Source of the DNA: Urechis unicinctus
Lineage: Eukaryota; Annelida; Polychaeta; Xenopneusta; Urechidae
NCBI GenBank assembly: GCA_034190875.2
Contig: CM067356.1
Span: 69,191,947-69,255,946 of the forward strand
Direction: 5' to 3'
DNA length: 64,000 nucleotides
This document shows, piece after piece, positions 1 through 15,169 of the stretch. The translations under genes were made by a program, and so were the position numbers. Below the pieces are notes generated by a model that saw only the letters and a list, made by a program, of their open reading frames with translations, had not been told where the DNA came from and searched no databases. The stretch's first letter is position 1. Each line of letters opens with the position of its first letter.

Positions 1-710
<710 letters not shown>

Positions 711-794
711 GTAATAAGTAGACCGTAACATTAAATAATAATACATATTGTGTATTTATATCCGTGATCAGTCATAAATGATAAAAGTGGATTG

Positions 795-1560
795 CTTTTA
801 GGTTGATGACTATACTTAAATGGGTCGTTTCAGCACATCCTCACAGTATACACTCCTCATGCTCGACAAAGCCTTGTAGCTATAAATCTGCATATCGCTT
901 TGTATTCGCCAATATACATTCACGACCCTATAAGGTTTAACAGCCACTATGAATATGACCATGCCGATTGATATGCATGTATGATACCGTTCCCAACTTA
1001 ACATGTTCCTGACATTGTGGCAAAGAATCACTTATAGCGGCTTAATCTATCAGCTTCGGTTGTGGTTCACCTATTACAGCAAGTGGGTTTCATAGAATGG
1101 TAGCAGCACGCCCGACATGCCATAATTTATCTATCATGGCAAACGTAATTACCCAGAGGGGAGAGCATGCATGCTTAATGATAGGTCACCCATTGCATAA
1201 TGTGGGCAATGTAGTTTGTATTAATCGCGTTCTATTTGCATTGGGACGTGACAGAGGGACATACAACAAGCAAATGACTGACAAAGTAAACAATTTATGC
1301 GAATAACAGGGCATATGCATCATACACTGAGGATATTGAATTGTTCCCTATATAGCGTCAGACTGCGGTCGCGTGAGAGTGCAGCCCAGCCTGATTAACG
1401 GTAAGAATAATTAGAATCACGTCATCATGCTCGGTTGATATTAAGGTACGTTGCGTTCATCATTTAGAAGGAGTAACTTACAGTGTAGATAAGAATAAAT
1501 GTATCCGGCAGTCTCTGGCGCACTAGAGTAAACAACGCTAGAATGAATACTAGTTTCGCA
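795..1560. repeat. Diverged copy of non-coding repeat (segment 'b')
   Basis: This block aligns to 37,285-38,160. The shared start is a run reading TTTTAGGTTGATGACTATAC. Matches continue through the block resembling 37,675-37,830 and the one resembling 37,910-38,160. Many small indels separate the copies and no ORF is shared. In both places segment b follows segment a, so the two form one longer duplicated unit. Confidence 0.65.
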
Positions 1561-3559
1561 GTATAATTTCATTGACAGACAGAACCCGATCATGTTTGAA
1601 TCCGATTCAGAAGCCATGACATCTACACACGAGTGCGCTTATCTTCTAAGAGGCCGAACCTGGGAGAGACAACAAACTACTATGTATTAATTGAATAATT
1701 ACTTAGAAACATGTACTTTGCTCCTTAGATTCACAACCATAATGAATAGCAATGGCGAGAAACCAAGCATCCCTAAAAGTATCACATTTGATCGCTGTGC
1801 GGCACAAATTTTATACGCAATAACGTTTGGTGCTGCAGTTGACGTTTTTTACGGGGCTTCATTGGATTGGATTGAGTATCCAAATCAAGATAAACATATC
1901 ACTTTATACAATAATGGTTGGTCAATTGGAAGGCTACGTTTTATGATGATTAACCGATATATTATAGTGATTGAAGCATCGTATGCTAAGTAATAGGTGA
2001 TTCGTCACCCATTTATCTCATGCATAACGTGTCACAACCACACAGTCCACATTATATCATGCATGAACTTTCACGAGTACCAAGTTAAGAATTGATCCCA
2101 AGACTAAGTACCCATTGAAAGCATACTTCAACAATCAATATTTACAGTATATTTATATACACGTATTCTCTGGTTGTTCTTCCGTACCATACGTGAAACA
2201 AATGCTACATAATTTGATAACGACTCCTAATTTGCAGAATAATGATAACTACCGATGTAGCAGTAGTTGCAGTGGTTGCAGTGATTGCATTATTTTCTGT
2301 TATTACAGTAGTGGCATCATTAACAGTAGTTGTTGTTGTAGTAGAAGCAGATGTTATAGATGTGTTAGTTGTGTCAGCAACGGAATTGGTAGTAGAAATA
2401 ACGATAGCTGTTATAGTATCGTTGGAAAGCCCCCTCGCCCACCCAATAACTTAGAACCTCTAACCTTGTGTATTGGGTGGTGGATATTTTAACAGCTGCG
2501 AATATAAATTCTTATATAAAATTGCTTTAAACAGCTGTTCCGGATTTATCCACTGATGGTGGCCAATGGTTGACTTACAGAGGCAAAACTTCCGAGCGCC
2601 AAGGCCCTATCTTTTTAACGTACCAAATACGCAAATGACTAACGCCTCTGTCTTTAAACACAAGCAAACCCGTCGCAGCGCACTAGTCTCTCGTCAATCC
2701 ACCATTAACCAGTATCATAGACAATACACACTTCATCGTCGGATTATCTGCAAGGATGCAGAGAGGTACATGCCGATACAGATTGCGACGGGCCGGCGAT
2801 CGAGATAGATGAAGCTACATAAGTGGAAAGTAACGCCAGTTTGTCAATGGCAGCGCTTGTTTTTGCGTCTTTAAATGAAAGGATTTGATCGCTTCTTGAT
2901 TGTTGATTAAACATGATTTAGGTGATAAACAAAAGCATTCGCAATTGTCTATTGGCGACATCATTTAATATAAGAGTGGTTCTGCCATTCATTTTTGCTT
3001 TATCGTTTGCTTTTGTCGAGCACATCAATGACAATGTGTGTGGATAGACTGCAGGTTAACACAAAGATTAGAATGACAAGTCTTGTGATACAGTCTCTTC
3101 TACCATAGTCCTGTTATATTAATGCGGCATACCAGAAACACGCAGGTGACGAATCGGTGTACTATTAATTGCTTTGTCGGATGCATCTGCAGGATTCCTG
3201 CCAAACTAACGAAAAGACAAAATAGCTTTTCTCCAATTTATTTCGACAAGTTAAGAGTAATTATGATCAGTCAATAAATCATCTCCCGTGCTCTATGTTA
3301 TATTGCAATATACAGTTTTTGAAAATGAACATATCGCTTATCACCGCTATTTAATGATGTTATCCATAGCAGACTATTCGCTTTGCTAGGTTGGTTGGTT
3401 GTCAACTGCTCTAATATCCCACCAAGCGTGTCCAAATGAAAATAAAACACGCAAGAGAAACTACCAGGAAAGCTCTCACGACATTATTTGGAGCACCAAG
3501 ATCCATCAAATTAGTACAAGTAAACATAATAAAATCAGTACAAGAAAACGTAATAAAAT
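1561..3559. other. No gene recognised
   Basis: AT-rich DNA without a supported gene. A 100-codon frame at 1,691-1,993 has no recognisable family, composition bias or splice context. The only structured part is the trinucleotide tract at 2,240-2,425, listed separately. Confidence 0.6.
2240..2425. repeat. Degenerate GTN/NAC trinucleotide tract
   Basis: About 180 bases keep a three-base rhythm dominated by GTA, GTT and GCA on the plus strand. On the plus strand this reads as a valine-rich frame; on the minus strand it reads as a Thr/Ser/Ala-rich frame of about 60 codons that is open but has no start codon and a stop just upstream. It is best explained as a decayed trinucleotide repeat. A mucin-like exon on the minus strand is a weak alternative. 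Confidence 0.6.
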
Positions 3560-4420
3560 CAGTAAAAGTACGACCTTTCAATGATTGTGTTGCTTTCAAA
3601 CAAAACCCATTTGTACCCTTGCGTTGTGGGTGAGAGTAATACTACAAGCATACAGCGAGGCAATTTTTTTTTGGTAAAGTTGATAAACACTGGAATACCA
3701 GCCATTTCAAAGCCATATGTTACCACATGCTCCCATATTTACCGCCATTTAGCTCAGGAAGTATGCAATTAGACACACAATTCATGTTACAATTGCTCCC
3801 TTCCAATCGCATTTAATAGGGTATTTTTGCGAAAAATATACCTTGGCTGATGATCATGTTTGTTTTGTAAGCTGACGGTTTGATACCTGACGTAGGCATT
3901 CCCAGATGTATCATGTTATGTTGTATCCTAGATATACTGTTCATCCCACAATTGGGTTCTTTGGTTCATTAGTCTAATTTAGTCCCTGCTTTGATGCTGT
4001 TGCCTGCCACAACTACATTGATCTGTGTTGCTGCGGTCATCGAATTGTTGCACAAGTGTGCGGCTTGCATTGAACAATTTGGCCGATGCATACATTATCG
4101 TATTATACATTTTATTTACAATCCTCGTAATTGACATCCTTAGTGTGGAGTTGTCATTCCTTTCGTATTCATATCCTTTGTGATTCAATTTAGCCCATTT
4201 CTGTCGCTCATTTCAAATCAGCTTGTACTGTTGCCCTATTGGGAAGAGCTCTGTTGATATCCTAACTACAACTACAATGTGGTGGCGTTTATTGCAAAGC
4301 TACTACGACAGATACGCGCGTTGGCTATGTCTTGATATAAAGGGTCTTGCATAGATTTTTCAAAACATCAGTAATATGGTATAGCATTCATCATGCGGCA
4401 ATGCATTACTGCATTAATGG
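3560..4420. repeat. Diverged copy of non-coding repeat (segment 'g')
   Basis: Aligns over most of its length to 21,770-22,600. Shared landmarks are the CAAGCATAC-GCGAGG stretch, the AGACACACAATTCATGTTACAATTGC stretch, and the GGCCGATGCAT stretch. Divergence is high and the copies share no open frame. Confidence 0.7.
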
Positions 4421-4499
4421 ATAGCAAAACAGCTAGCAGCGGACAACAAATGGTTTCAGTATCGCTAAATGGTCCATTATGTGTGATGCAAATTGAGGT

Positions 4500-6110
4500 G
4501 GCTTAATTGATCTGCAACCTACTCGTCTATCACAACCGTAAGACATTTCTTTGCAGGACGATGAGTGGAGACTTTGATAAGATATATATTATTGAAATAC
4601 CAACAATAAGCACTTTATTATGCCATTGTTTTGAGGCCATAGTCAGGCATTTAAAGAGGGATAAATAGAATACCAGATCAACCGCAATGACCTTACAAAA
4701 ATTTAAAGAGATATATCGTATATGTTGCTCACTGACCATTAATGTGCATGCTGTTAATGTCGATTGATTTAACCAATCATAAGGACAAAAAAACTGTGAG
4801 GCATAACGAGTACTGTCACATCCCCTCTGTTAATCTCGAGGCTATGGTTTTGTGAATATTAAGGGTCTTGCCGACGGAGTCCATGTCAAAATACGCATGC
4901 GTTTCATCAATACCCGCTTATTAATATACTTCGCTGGTGCTCTGCTTGAAAAACAAAGCATTCATTTACAACAGCTCTTTTCGTTACATAATTTGTTTTG
5001 GAGAGAGTTGCATATAGGTGAGACTTACAGCGGACGTTATATATCGTGCTTCAGAGCAGCATATTTTGCTATTACCGTTGAATCAGTTGGATACTAATGT
5101 CGCCGAGTCAAATTGTATTGGTCTAGGTTGCAACTATAAGCGGAACAAATTTTTAACATTATAGCATTTCACAATAAGTTTTTAAATTAGCCCTTAATTA
5201 ACATACTCACAATAAAGCGATACCCTAGCGTAATGTAAGGATATAGCAGGCTAGGTTATTGTCAGCCGCTCATCCCACACTGCCTGCGAGCGGCCACTAG
5301 GTAGATCAGATAAAGGTTTGAAAACTACATGAATAAAGATGTAATGGGGATGTTCGTCGACAAGGTACGTCAGGCTAATGTGGGGTTTAAGTGGGGTTGA
5401 GTTAGGACTTCGTTTGTTAATGCATATTCGAGTGTGTAGCTATGCCTGACAGATAACTTGCTCGCATGTTCTGTAATAATGGAGTACATCTTATACCACT
5501 GGCAAGGTTAACAAGTCGCATAATTTGTAGTATTGCTATCATGATATAATCCAGAGAAACGATTATTTGCAGCTGTTTCACCAGAACATTTTTTTGGTAG
5601 GATAGTAAAACACATCGACTCAATAAAGACATTCAGTGCGCCTCTTTGTCTGTGGCCAAATTATATCAACTTGGTTTTTACCGGATGCCGAGAATCTTTA
5701 GGCCATTACTGTCAGAATGAATGATTTTCTCGACAACTTGTTTTGTTCATTCCAGGATTGAGAGGTAACTTTTCAAGTTTTCTGTTATTCGTCTGACCTC
5801 ACACATGAGCAAAACTGGATTGCCGAAAATAACATTACGCTGCAAATTCTTATACATAATGGGACGATGCTAACTAATGCCTCTGGCAAACGGTTATGGC
5901 ACAAAAGTGTTCAACTACAGATGGCGGCAGAAAAACATAGCGTGAATTACACTGCCGATGTTTGTCCCGGATAAAATCACACGACAGAACCGCCAAACAA
6001 CTGCAGTTATCTTGCTGGAGGGCATCTAATTGAGCGCGACCATTATTATCGCTGAATATGCACATTTGCGCGTTGCTTATTAACAAATAGACAACGTATT
6101 GTGCATATAA
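4500..6110. repeat. Diverged copy of non-coding repeat (segment 'h')
   Basis: Resembles 26,290-27,810, and hence also the tandem copy at 31,130-32,640. The best stretch is 5,480-5,540 against 26,760-26,830 (GAGTACATC, CCACTGGCAAGGTT, ACAAGTCGCAT). The later copies carry a long (CA)n tract that is absent here. No shared coding frame. Confidence 0.65.
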
Positions 6111-9009
6111 TCAGCTATAGGAAAGCGCAACACAGAGGTTGACTCCTTCTTATTTTTTATACTCAATACCGCGTCTTGGATAGCTGTAGTCTGAAATGAC
6201 ACAATAGCAGCCAGGACTATATTGGGTACGAGTTGTATGCGTATTGTAGGTTAGTGTTTTACAGTGTTTGAGGACATTCCCAATTATCTAAAAATCGGTG
6301 ACACTGAAAAAATGCGGTATATAAACTGAGAAAACAATTTACGTCTCGTCACAGGAGAGACAGGCTGAAAGAATGAACGAAAAATTAGTATCAGTATGAG
6401 AGTTGCTATTCATTCAGTCCTGTTTTAACCAACACATGGTATTACCAGTCTGATAATGAAGTAAAATGCGACATTTATGCCTCGTGCCGTTTTGCAGCAG
6501 AATTTCAATGTTTAACAAGTATTCAAAATATGTGGTCAGAAGTTATTCTGATTGTCATTCCAAAAGATTCTAACATACCTGCAAGTCGACTTTTCGCCAT
6601 AGGGGAGCTGGATATAGTGCTTGATTGGCAGTTCTGTTTATCCATTATAAAGGAGTAGACATAATTTACTTCATGATCAACTATGGTTTACAAATTATGG
6701 AGTTACTTACGCTGATCAATCTTAAATCGCATATCTGGTTAAAGTACAGTCGTTATTTATGAATCAATAAAGCATTCATAAGCAATACTTATGACGTCAT
6801 TTCGTAAATAAACTCGTTTCCGTTAGTATATCCAGTCAATACAAATATATTTATTTTTCATGAAAATATGTTGTCAATACGTACTTGTGTAACAGAGCGT
6901 TTCCTGCAGCCTCCAGATTGCCCTTCACCTTAGATGTCCAGTGTCCCTGAATGTCGGCAATATCACTACTGCTTAGACTCATTTTTAAGTCTGCATATAA
7001 TGAAAAACATAGTTATGAAAAGCTATTATCTGGAACCAAACTACTTATAGGTTAAAGTAATGTCACAATCTTGATTTTCCATCAATGTTAGCAGCACCAG
7101 TGGGAGGAGTGTGGATGTAATACCCGACCACATTCTTTATAATGTTGCGTAGCCGTAATAAGGTGCTGTTAACAACGTCGCTGAGCGAAATCAAATTTTC
7201 AGGTTCCTAACCGCTGCGACTTGCGGAACATATGCATATTTCGAGTTTAGACGCGTTGCAATGCTCGTGACATTGGGTTAATCAATATTAGTTGTCCTGG
7301 CTTATAACATTCCTGCATGCTCCGGCTAAGCGGCACAGAATCTTTGAATTTAAGAAATTACCGTGGCGTTGCTGTCGACTGTGTATGCGATAGTCTTTCA
7401 CAATATAGCAATATGCGTGAATAAACAATCGGAAAACTGAAGGATGTAACGAGTATAATTTTCCAGTGTGCATATATCAAATAGCTTAAAATACTAAATA
7501 GTGTGCAAGTCACATGATTCGTATCCATACATGATATCAGTAAGTTAGTATATGCTCGTTTCATTGAACAGTGGAAAAAAGCTTCTTTTTACTCACCAGA
7601 TTGGGCAATAAAGGCTGTAGAAGAAACTGTTGTTGATTTTAGCCAGTGTTGCTGATGGACTTTGCATTAGCTTATATACTGCCGAAGTCACGTATACACC
7701 GTCGGCGATCTTTGTAGCCATCCCAATGAAGGAGAGAGAGGGTTTACAAGGCGGTGGGGCAACTCACGTTGCGTAATTTCATTCGTTGATTTTAGTTTAT
7801 ATCTGTTAATGGTTTGGTCTTGATAATGACTACAAATATATTGATGGCTGGTAATGAGGGAACATTCGCAGCGTAACGAAACAATTGGATTTGTATAGAG
7901 AGTTGATTGGTGTTGCTAAATTGAATAAATGATAAATCATAGTAGTCATCAAATATTTTATACCATTGAATCTGAACCAGCCGAATGTTTTAGTACCGCC
8001 GGAGTAAACAAATCCGAAAGTGCGCCCACGAGCTCGACGAATATTATGGCATCATCGGCATAGTGGATGCATCTTGAGCGGAAGTTTCCACCGCCCTGTG
8101 ACCTAACGTCCCCGGTACCCTCCAGACGATCTTCGTGACGAGATATACTTTAAGTGGAAAGATCACGTGACCGCGGCGGCGGACTCGCCACGTTGAGTGT
8201 CCTCCAGCGAGCGACCTGACACTTATGTCTGAACGCCAGGGATGGCATACGCGCATCAATCAACGGTCTTCATATAGAACGCACCCGTTATATCCCTCTT
8301 ACAGTCGTTTGAGAGGCTATGATTTTACAAAGGCTTACGAATTCAGACAAATAAAAATAAAATTTATATTTTTTTTGTTTGGCTTAGCTGTTCATTGTTT
8401 TGGGCGAACACGGATACTAAAATGCCGGGCGATGAAAAGTACAAAGACAGACGAGTAAGCTAGACACTAGTTTGTCTCTGCATTGATAAAATGAAGTCAT
8501 AGTTCCTCTCGAAGCGATCTTATCATGAACGCACGAACGCCATAGCTGATGGCGTTATCTGCTGTATACTTTAGTAATAATATGGCGCTGTTGAAGTGTC
8601 ATCATGAATACTTTGGGCCACTTACGCACAAAACCTCCATGCCCTTGTCATGTTACCTGCAATGTCGTCCTTTCCAAAGTCCTTTGCTACCATAATAGTC
8701 ATCCATACGATAAACTAACAACATGATAACAATTGACACTTACCTAAGATTATAAAGCCCAAACTTATCCAGCCCTATGCGGTTATACTTATCGGCTCGT
8801 CGTTTCATAAGTGGGAATTTTCCACATGAACTTCTGCTCTGCCTACGCGCGGCTGTATTCCTTCTTTCCAGCACCCTGTGTCACGCAGCTGTAGAAATTA
8901 GTAGTAGTAATTGTGCAGAACCAGTCTAGCCGAGAATCACACAATACATGGACAAATTGCTTTGGCATCTTTGAAAGTCCTCCAAACAGCAAACTTCAAA
9001 TACGGCAGG
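6111..9009. other. No gene recognised
   Basis: About 2.9 kb of AT-rich DNA with only short random frames. I see no RNA gene, transposon end or clear partner copy within the window. Confidence 0.5.
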
Positions 9010-10340
9010 GGCAATAATAATAATATGATCCAATTAGGTCATTTTCGTCAGTTGATTGAAATTAGGTTACAGTCTACAATGGTTCCATAAACTCTGATTG
9101 TGTATTTCAATATGCAGCTGTTAAGAACCCGATACGGATACAAAATAAGTGGAGCTTCGAGTCAACACATGTTCTTTTTGCTGAATTATTTAGTACTGGG
9201 GTCATAGTGTTCGGGTCAAACAGAAGCGTTTGTGCGCAATTGATATCCAGGATTATACCGCAATGCTTGTGCATGAGATATTGAGAAGGCCAAGGATGGC
9301 ATTTATGGAACTTGATTTGACATCATGCGTGTAATCACGATAACTTACAACAATAAGCTATAGCGCGAGGTAGATATTTGTCATTGAATGGTAATGAATT
9401 TGGCCGGTAATGTGTATATCGTCTACAAGACGACACCAAGATAACCCTAAAAACTATACAATGTTATTTCATGCCTAATTGCTCCGGTATTGAGCGATCC
9501 TATTGACTGCAAATGCCGTACTAAGATTGACATTTAAATAATCCGACAATTATATGAATAGGGGATATGGTTATGTCTTTATTGCGCGCCTATTGCTTGA
9601 TCCAGTACATTGTCATATTGCGTTATACGTAAATGGGTCGGGTCTGCGATCTCACAATCTTGTCACCCAAATACAAGCGCACAAGTAGGTAGCAGCCCGA
9701 CATCATGTCTCCTCCCCATCTGACTTTTGGATTGTTTCGTATTCATTCGCAAACTCATGAATTAAGCCGAGCCAACATTTGACGGGTAGTAACGTTAATG
9801 TGCCATCAATTAAATGAAAGATAGAGCTCGTGCTCCTATTGCTCCTTGTTATATGCGTAGGCTCAATAACTGCGCACTTTACCTGACCACCAGGTATTTT
9901 CTGTAGAAGTTCCAATATTTTGCTTAATGACGTTTGATGCGAACATTTCGACAATCTGAAAGGGGTCGTTTATCAATGAGATCAATTATGCGTAATCGCT
10001 CTGCTAGAGTGTCTCGCATTTTCATAACATTTAGTTATTTGAAATCAGAAATAGCTCGTCAATGTCAGAGCAGACTTATTCCTTGCGTATCGGCATGTCT
10101 ATCTAATAAATGACTTGCATACACAGTCTACAAACCCCAACAATGGCCTCATATGTACCATTGGCACGCTATGAAAGTTAACAGCTGATATTAACATATG
10201 GTAAATCACCAAGATTCAGTTCACATATTAAGAGTACACACGCTTTAATTACTATTCGCAGTGGACAATCATTATTATTCCCTGAGAGCTAGTATGCTTA
10301 CTACTTACCACGATTGGACTCCCCGTATCAGACGTCCATT
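9010..10340. repeat. First of two nearby diverged non-coding repeats (segment 'x')
   Basis: Aligns in the same orientation to 11,950-13,010, about 2.9 kb downstream. Shared landmarks are TTAGTACTGGGG, ATATCCAGGATT, CATGAGATATTGAGA, GATATTTGTCATT and GAGAGCTAGTATGCT. Small indels are frequent and the frames are not conserved, so the duplication is old and non-coding. Confidence 0.75.
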
Positions 10341-11949
10341 AAGTAAGTGATTGCATTCAACGGGACCTTTGCCACGTTTTTATGCCCACAACATGTACCG
10401 CGCACTCAGTGTTGGCCAGTGAAGTAAATGAGAGGCAACACGTCGGGACAAATACAAACGTGAAATGTTAAGGGCCGACCCACTAGCGGTAGCAAGGTGA
10501 TCAACTGTGTAGGGGTGGAAGAGGTGCATATCATTTTGTTGTATTGGTAGCGCAGCATGTACGCCCCCTGTTCTGGCATTGGGTCCTATACAGATCAAGA
10601 AGCGATTTAGAACATGATGATTCCACGCAGGAGGATACAACAATGCCGGATGATATACAATGTTGCAACCATTGCTAGTGTAATATTAAATAATCAAAAT
10701 ATTGGCGGCGACAGAAACCGTCGGTTTGGTCTGGTCCTCGAATGTCTGTGCCATATGGGAGTTTCATGTCGTTACATAAAGGTTTCCCTCTAAGTCTTTG
10801 AATTAAATCTTCTTATAAAGAGAATTATACCTGTCGCAAGGTAATGCATTGTGTCCAAATATATGATTTTCAGAACGGTCAACAGTGCATTTATCTATTC
10901 TCTATCGAATATAACAATGCAGAACAGTTGCAGTTGGTCATATTTAAAAGTTGAGCTTTTAACACATCATGCTTTATTCTTAGTAGATTGCGTAGTCGAT
11001 CTGTAACAAATGAATAGACAATATTCATTCTGAGATCTCCACTCATATACGTAAATGTGACCAATGTCAACATGATACATATGCGACACTATTGAAAATA
11101 AACGGCAGAACAAGGCAATGTGTTTAAAATTATTCAATGATGATCATTGAGTATTCCCTTTAAATAAGCTACCCAACTAGCCAAAAGGTCATATTCAAAA
11201 TAGATAGCATACATCGAACGAAGGATAATATTTGTTCAAGATAAAAATCAAATGCACTACCCTGATTAATTTTGACTCTTTAAGAAACCGTCGTACTCTC
11301 ATTTGCTATGTTATCCGAGTAGGAATAAACAAGCGACATAAAAGGATTGAGCTTCTTGTTTTTACTGATTGGTGTTATGTCCCAATCACGAAAACCAACC
11401 AATAAATAGAACGGCGAACTTATTGGGGGTACAAATGGTCTGGGTTATGTTGGTACGAATTTCATCGCCTATTATGTGGTCATTATATCTATGAAGTATT
11501 TGTTTATGTTTATTTTATATGTTTCATCTAATAGATATTAATCATCAGAAAGCACTTTCATAGCAAAGGTATTCATACGGTGCTTCAACAGATCAACTTT
11601 CAATACCTGTCCCATGTCTTCCCAAAGCTTTTATTTCAACATGAAACAAATTACTCATGAATGGACTAATGCATTTAATTAAAACCATCGAAGGTGTTCA
11701 CAACACAACCTCCAGGGCGAGGCAGATGGAAATGGCTCATTAAAGCACGAATATTTCATGCAAACAGCTATCGCTAAATTAACATCAGGGAGCGACGAAA
11801 TTTATTGGCCTTGAGTATTTAGTAGTTTTGCGATAATTATTATGTCGGTTAGTAAAAATGCTGCTAAAAAACCCATAGAATGGTGGCATTGTGTGTTTGT
11901 CACTAATGAAAGAAGACAAACTGGATAACCTTGAACTCATGGCGCAATA
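10341..11949. other. No gene recognised
   Basis: AT-rich DNA between the two 'x' repeats. The 87-codon minus-strand frame at 10,380-10,643 and others here have no recognisable features. Confidence 0.5.
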
Positions 11950-13010
11950 ATCCACAACAACAATTCGTTCATTTTCGCATTTGATTGAAATCGTGTTATA
12001 GTATGCAATGTTGTCATTAGCTCTGATCGTCCATTGATATGTGCACCTATAGAAAACTCGATTTGGATACAAAATGCATCGAAAATCGAAACCAACCACC
12101 TGTTGTTCCTGCTGTATTACTTAGTACTGGGGCCACAGTGTTCGGTTCAAACATATTAGGCAGAAATATACAAAGGGAACATTTGTGCCCAAATAATATC
12201 CAGGATTGTTACGCCATGCCTGTACATGAGATATTGAGACTGATATGGATGGAATTTATTGAACAAGATTTAACATTATGCGCGTAATAACGATAACTCA
12301 CAGCATTTAGCCCTAGCGCGAGACGGATATTTGTCATTTAATGATGATAAATGAAGCCGGCATTGTGTACAGCGTATATGGGACGACAACAAGCGAAACC
12401 AAAAACTACACCATGTTATTTCATGCATTATGGCTCCGGCATTGGGCGATTTGTTTTACAACAGATGCCGTACTATGGATCGACGCTAAAATATTTTTGT
12501 TTTTGGGACCGCCATTCGGAACGACAGTATAGCTGGTGTTCAAATGCTTAAATCGTAGAAATCAACACAGCAATATGCTTATAACGTTGATAACGTTTGA
12601 TCATTCAGGTCAGACAATAATGTTAAAGAAGTCATTTATCAATTAGCTCCATTGTGTCTTATCGCTCTGCTAAAAAGTCTTGTGTTGTCAGCATGTTTAT
12701 CTGACAAGCTATTATATGAAAACCCAGGGCCTATATATTGCAATAGTAAGTCCTTTAAATGACTTGCATACATCGTCAACGAAACCCATATTGGATTCAT
12801 TTGTACCATTGGTACGCTATGATTGTTGCCTGCAAATATTCGCAGATGGTAAATCACAAGATTCACTTTACATATGGAGGGTCCATACGCATATATGAAG
12901 ATATTGGGATATTAACAATTTATTCACTATTCGCAGCTGTCAATAATTATTATATTATTTTCTGAGAGCTAGTATGCTGCTTACCTACCAAATTTGAAAA
13001 CCCCGTATCA
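11950..13010. repeat. Second of two nearby diverged non-coding repeats (segment 'x')
   Basis: Partner of 9,010-10,340 (see there). The 82-codon plus frame at 12,039-12,287 is not open in the partner copy, which argues against it being a gene. Confidence 0.75.
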
Positions 13011-13359
13011 GCTCTACCTCAATTTAGTGATTGCGCTATGTGGGAGGTTGTTATGCCGACCGCACGTACCTTTTCAGAATTGCTTATACATATATTATGT
13101 GTATGATAAATCGGAGCCTTGATGACACTTAAGCTCTCAGGCTTGTACATAATGCTGTAGTCGCTGAACAGTACTAACAACATCCTCAACCAACATTCTT
13201 GGTTTCTTTTAAAAAGCACACTGAACAGCGTGAATAGTCAAACTCGGGGGTATTTACATTCAGTATTATCACGTCTTTACTAGACATCCGATATCTATAC
13301 AAAGTAATGCCTACAGTCATTTATTTAGGAATGGTCAATAAATATATTCCAGACATGCC

Positions 13360-14340
13360 ATAAAGGATTGGCGTCACGGCTTTCACTCTTGAATAAATGT
13401 AAAGAATGGTGTGCATACTATGCACTTATGCCTCGTCATTTCTCACATAACGTAGCAGCATAAGATCGATCATATTTCCTGAATTAGACCTAACAAACTA
13501 CTTCAGTTGTACAACATCAAAATCATGTGTGTCATAAAATTTATGACCTACTCCATAAAGAATGACACCATCGGGTTGAATAATGATATCTTCGGGAAAT
13601 CCGTATGACTGCCAGAGTCAACTCAAGTGGAGCCAATTGATGATTGCTTTCGTTTCGGATTGGCAAGTAATCAATTCGTAGTCAGCCTTCCCCTTTCAGT
13701 ATTTGTAGCGCCTCCCAGGCTAGAGTACCTTAATGGCAACGGTTTACATTGAAGTCCTGTTGCAAATGGGAAAATTGCAATTCATAACATGAAAACTGCT
13801 GTTTGTATGTCTGCATTTCGCCAATCGCCGGTCTTTTTTCCCAATCCTCGGCTGTAACGTCCCTGAATACGTGAGTAATCATCAAACACCAATCTAATCA
13901 CAACTACATGGATGGTAATAGGAAGCAATCAGAACTACACAAAAACACGTGTGTCCCATTGAGGACGACGTAATTACCTGCAGTCTGGAATCATAATGCT
14001 GTACACGTAAATTGATCAAGTGCAATACACCATGAGAAATGCGATTCCCTTCCGTAGTTTCTAGGAAACATATCCCATTTAAATGTCAAATTTAGGATGC
14101 ATTCAGTTTCTGTAATTTTATTCTCTATTTCATTAATTTTACCAGCATTAGAAGTCTACCTTCGTTCAGACAAAATGTATCTTCTAAATAAGTCATATAC
14201 AAGTTTTAAATTAGGATTTTCTGCCACCTCTTTGTATGAGTTGTAAAGCATAGCTTATCGTGCCATTTATTCCATAAAATATGCCAACAATAAAATATAT
14301 TTATTTCTATCATTCTAGTTACACCCTCGAATTGTAAGTA
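13360..14340. repeat. Diverged copies of segments 'i', 'j' and 'a' in a row
   Basis: Bases 13,370-13,735 match 29,760-30,140 and 34,615-34,990. Bases 13,740-14,060 match 35,500-35,815; a shared landmark is CATTTCGCCAATCGCCGGT. Bases 14,066-14,340 match 1-270. The order i-j-a is the same here and near 34.6-35.9 kb, so these are pieces of one large unit. Relative to the 35-kb copy this one lacks about 500 bases at 13,735. Confidence 0.7.
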
Positions 14341-15150
14341 TAATATGTTGTTGTTTTGTATAATAGTTGTCTTCACAAGCTTTTCCGGAACACAAGTTTA
14401 TCCCACCTTTGGGTAAGGCTTAGATATTATTATTTGTCCTTCTATTGCGCGTTCTCTTTACTTCAATTCACCAACACGGTTTGCAGGTGTACAGGTAAAT
14501 GAAGGACTCCGTTTCCAAACCAAAGTTGGTTTATTTTCTATTTCAATCCACAAGCAGAACACAAGGTAGAAGTTAGTGAGTCTCTTTTGAATCATATCTT
14601 GAAGTTGAAGAGAGCCAGTCTCTTTTGGAGTCTTGCTGTCTTCCTTCTGTGACTTCTGTGAGACTTCTGTGTGGGTGCGCGTTTTTGTTGTTCTAATGTA
14701 CGCTAGGATTGGCTTAACCGACTCCATATAAAGGAATGGATAATTGATCATACTAGAGCTACCTCCCCATACAACGCATTCCGATGGTATACATCATTCC
14801 CGGGATTCTGAGGTGAAAGGGATCCTGAGGTGAAGGTAATTGCATGGCAGATAAAACACAGCCAATCGGTTGGGATAGGGGGTTGAAATGCTAACAAACA
14901 GCTCCCACACTACCAAGGTCAAACAAAAAGGGAAAAACATTACTCCCTAGTAACCAGGAACATTCCCTGGCAACCAAGATGAGTAAGCAACTGTGCAGAT
15001 AAAAAAGATCTACATATAGCAACAACATCGCGCTGAATCCTGCCCACCAATCTCGTCTTAAATTACTTTCCTAACCGGCAGCCATATTCGTCATAAATAA
15101 ATAAATAAATTACTTCGAACCAATTAAAGTACGAAATCTCATTAACAAAT
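14341..15150. other. Stretch without a partner copy; no gene recognised
   Basis: This segment interrupts the repeat family (the copy at the window start lacks it). It contains a short imperfect direct repeat near 14,808-14,840 (two GATxCTGAGGTGAA units). A 97-codon minus frame at 14,458-14,751 is basic and Thr-rich but not recognisable. It may be an old insertion. Confidence 0.4.
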
Positions 15151-15169
15151 CAAAACCGGATCGTTACAA

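Noticed and set aside
1691..1993. 100-codon plus frame
   Set aside because: No family, no splice context and no codon pattern to distinguish it from chance in AT-rich DNA.
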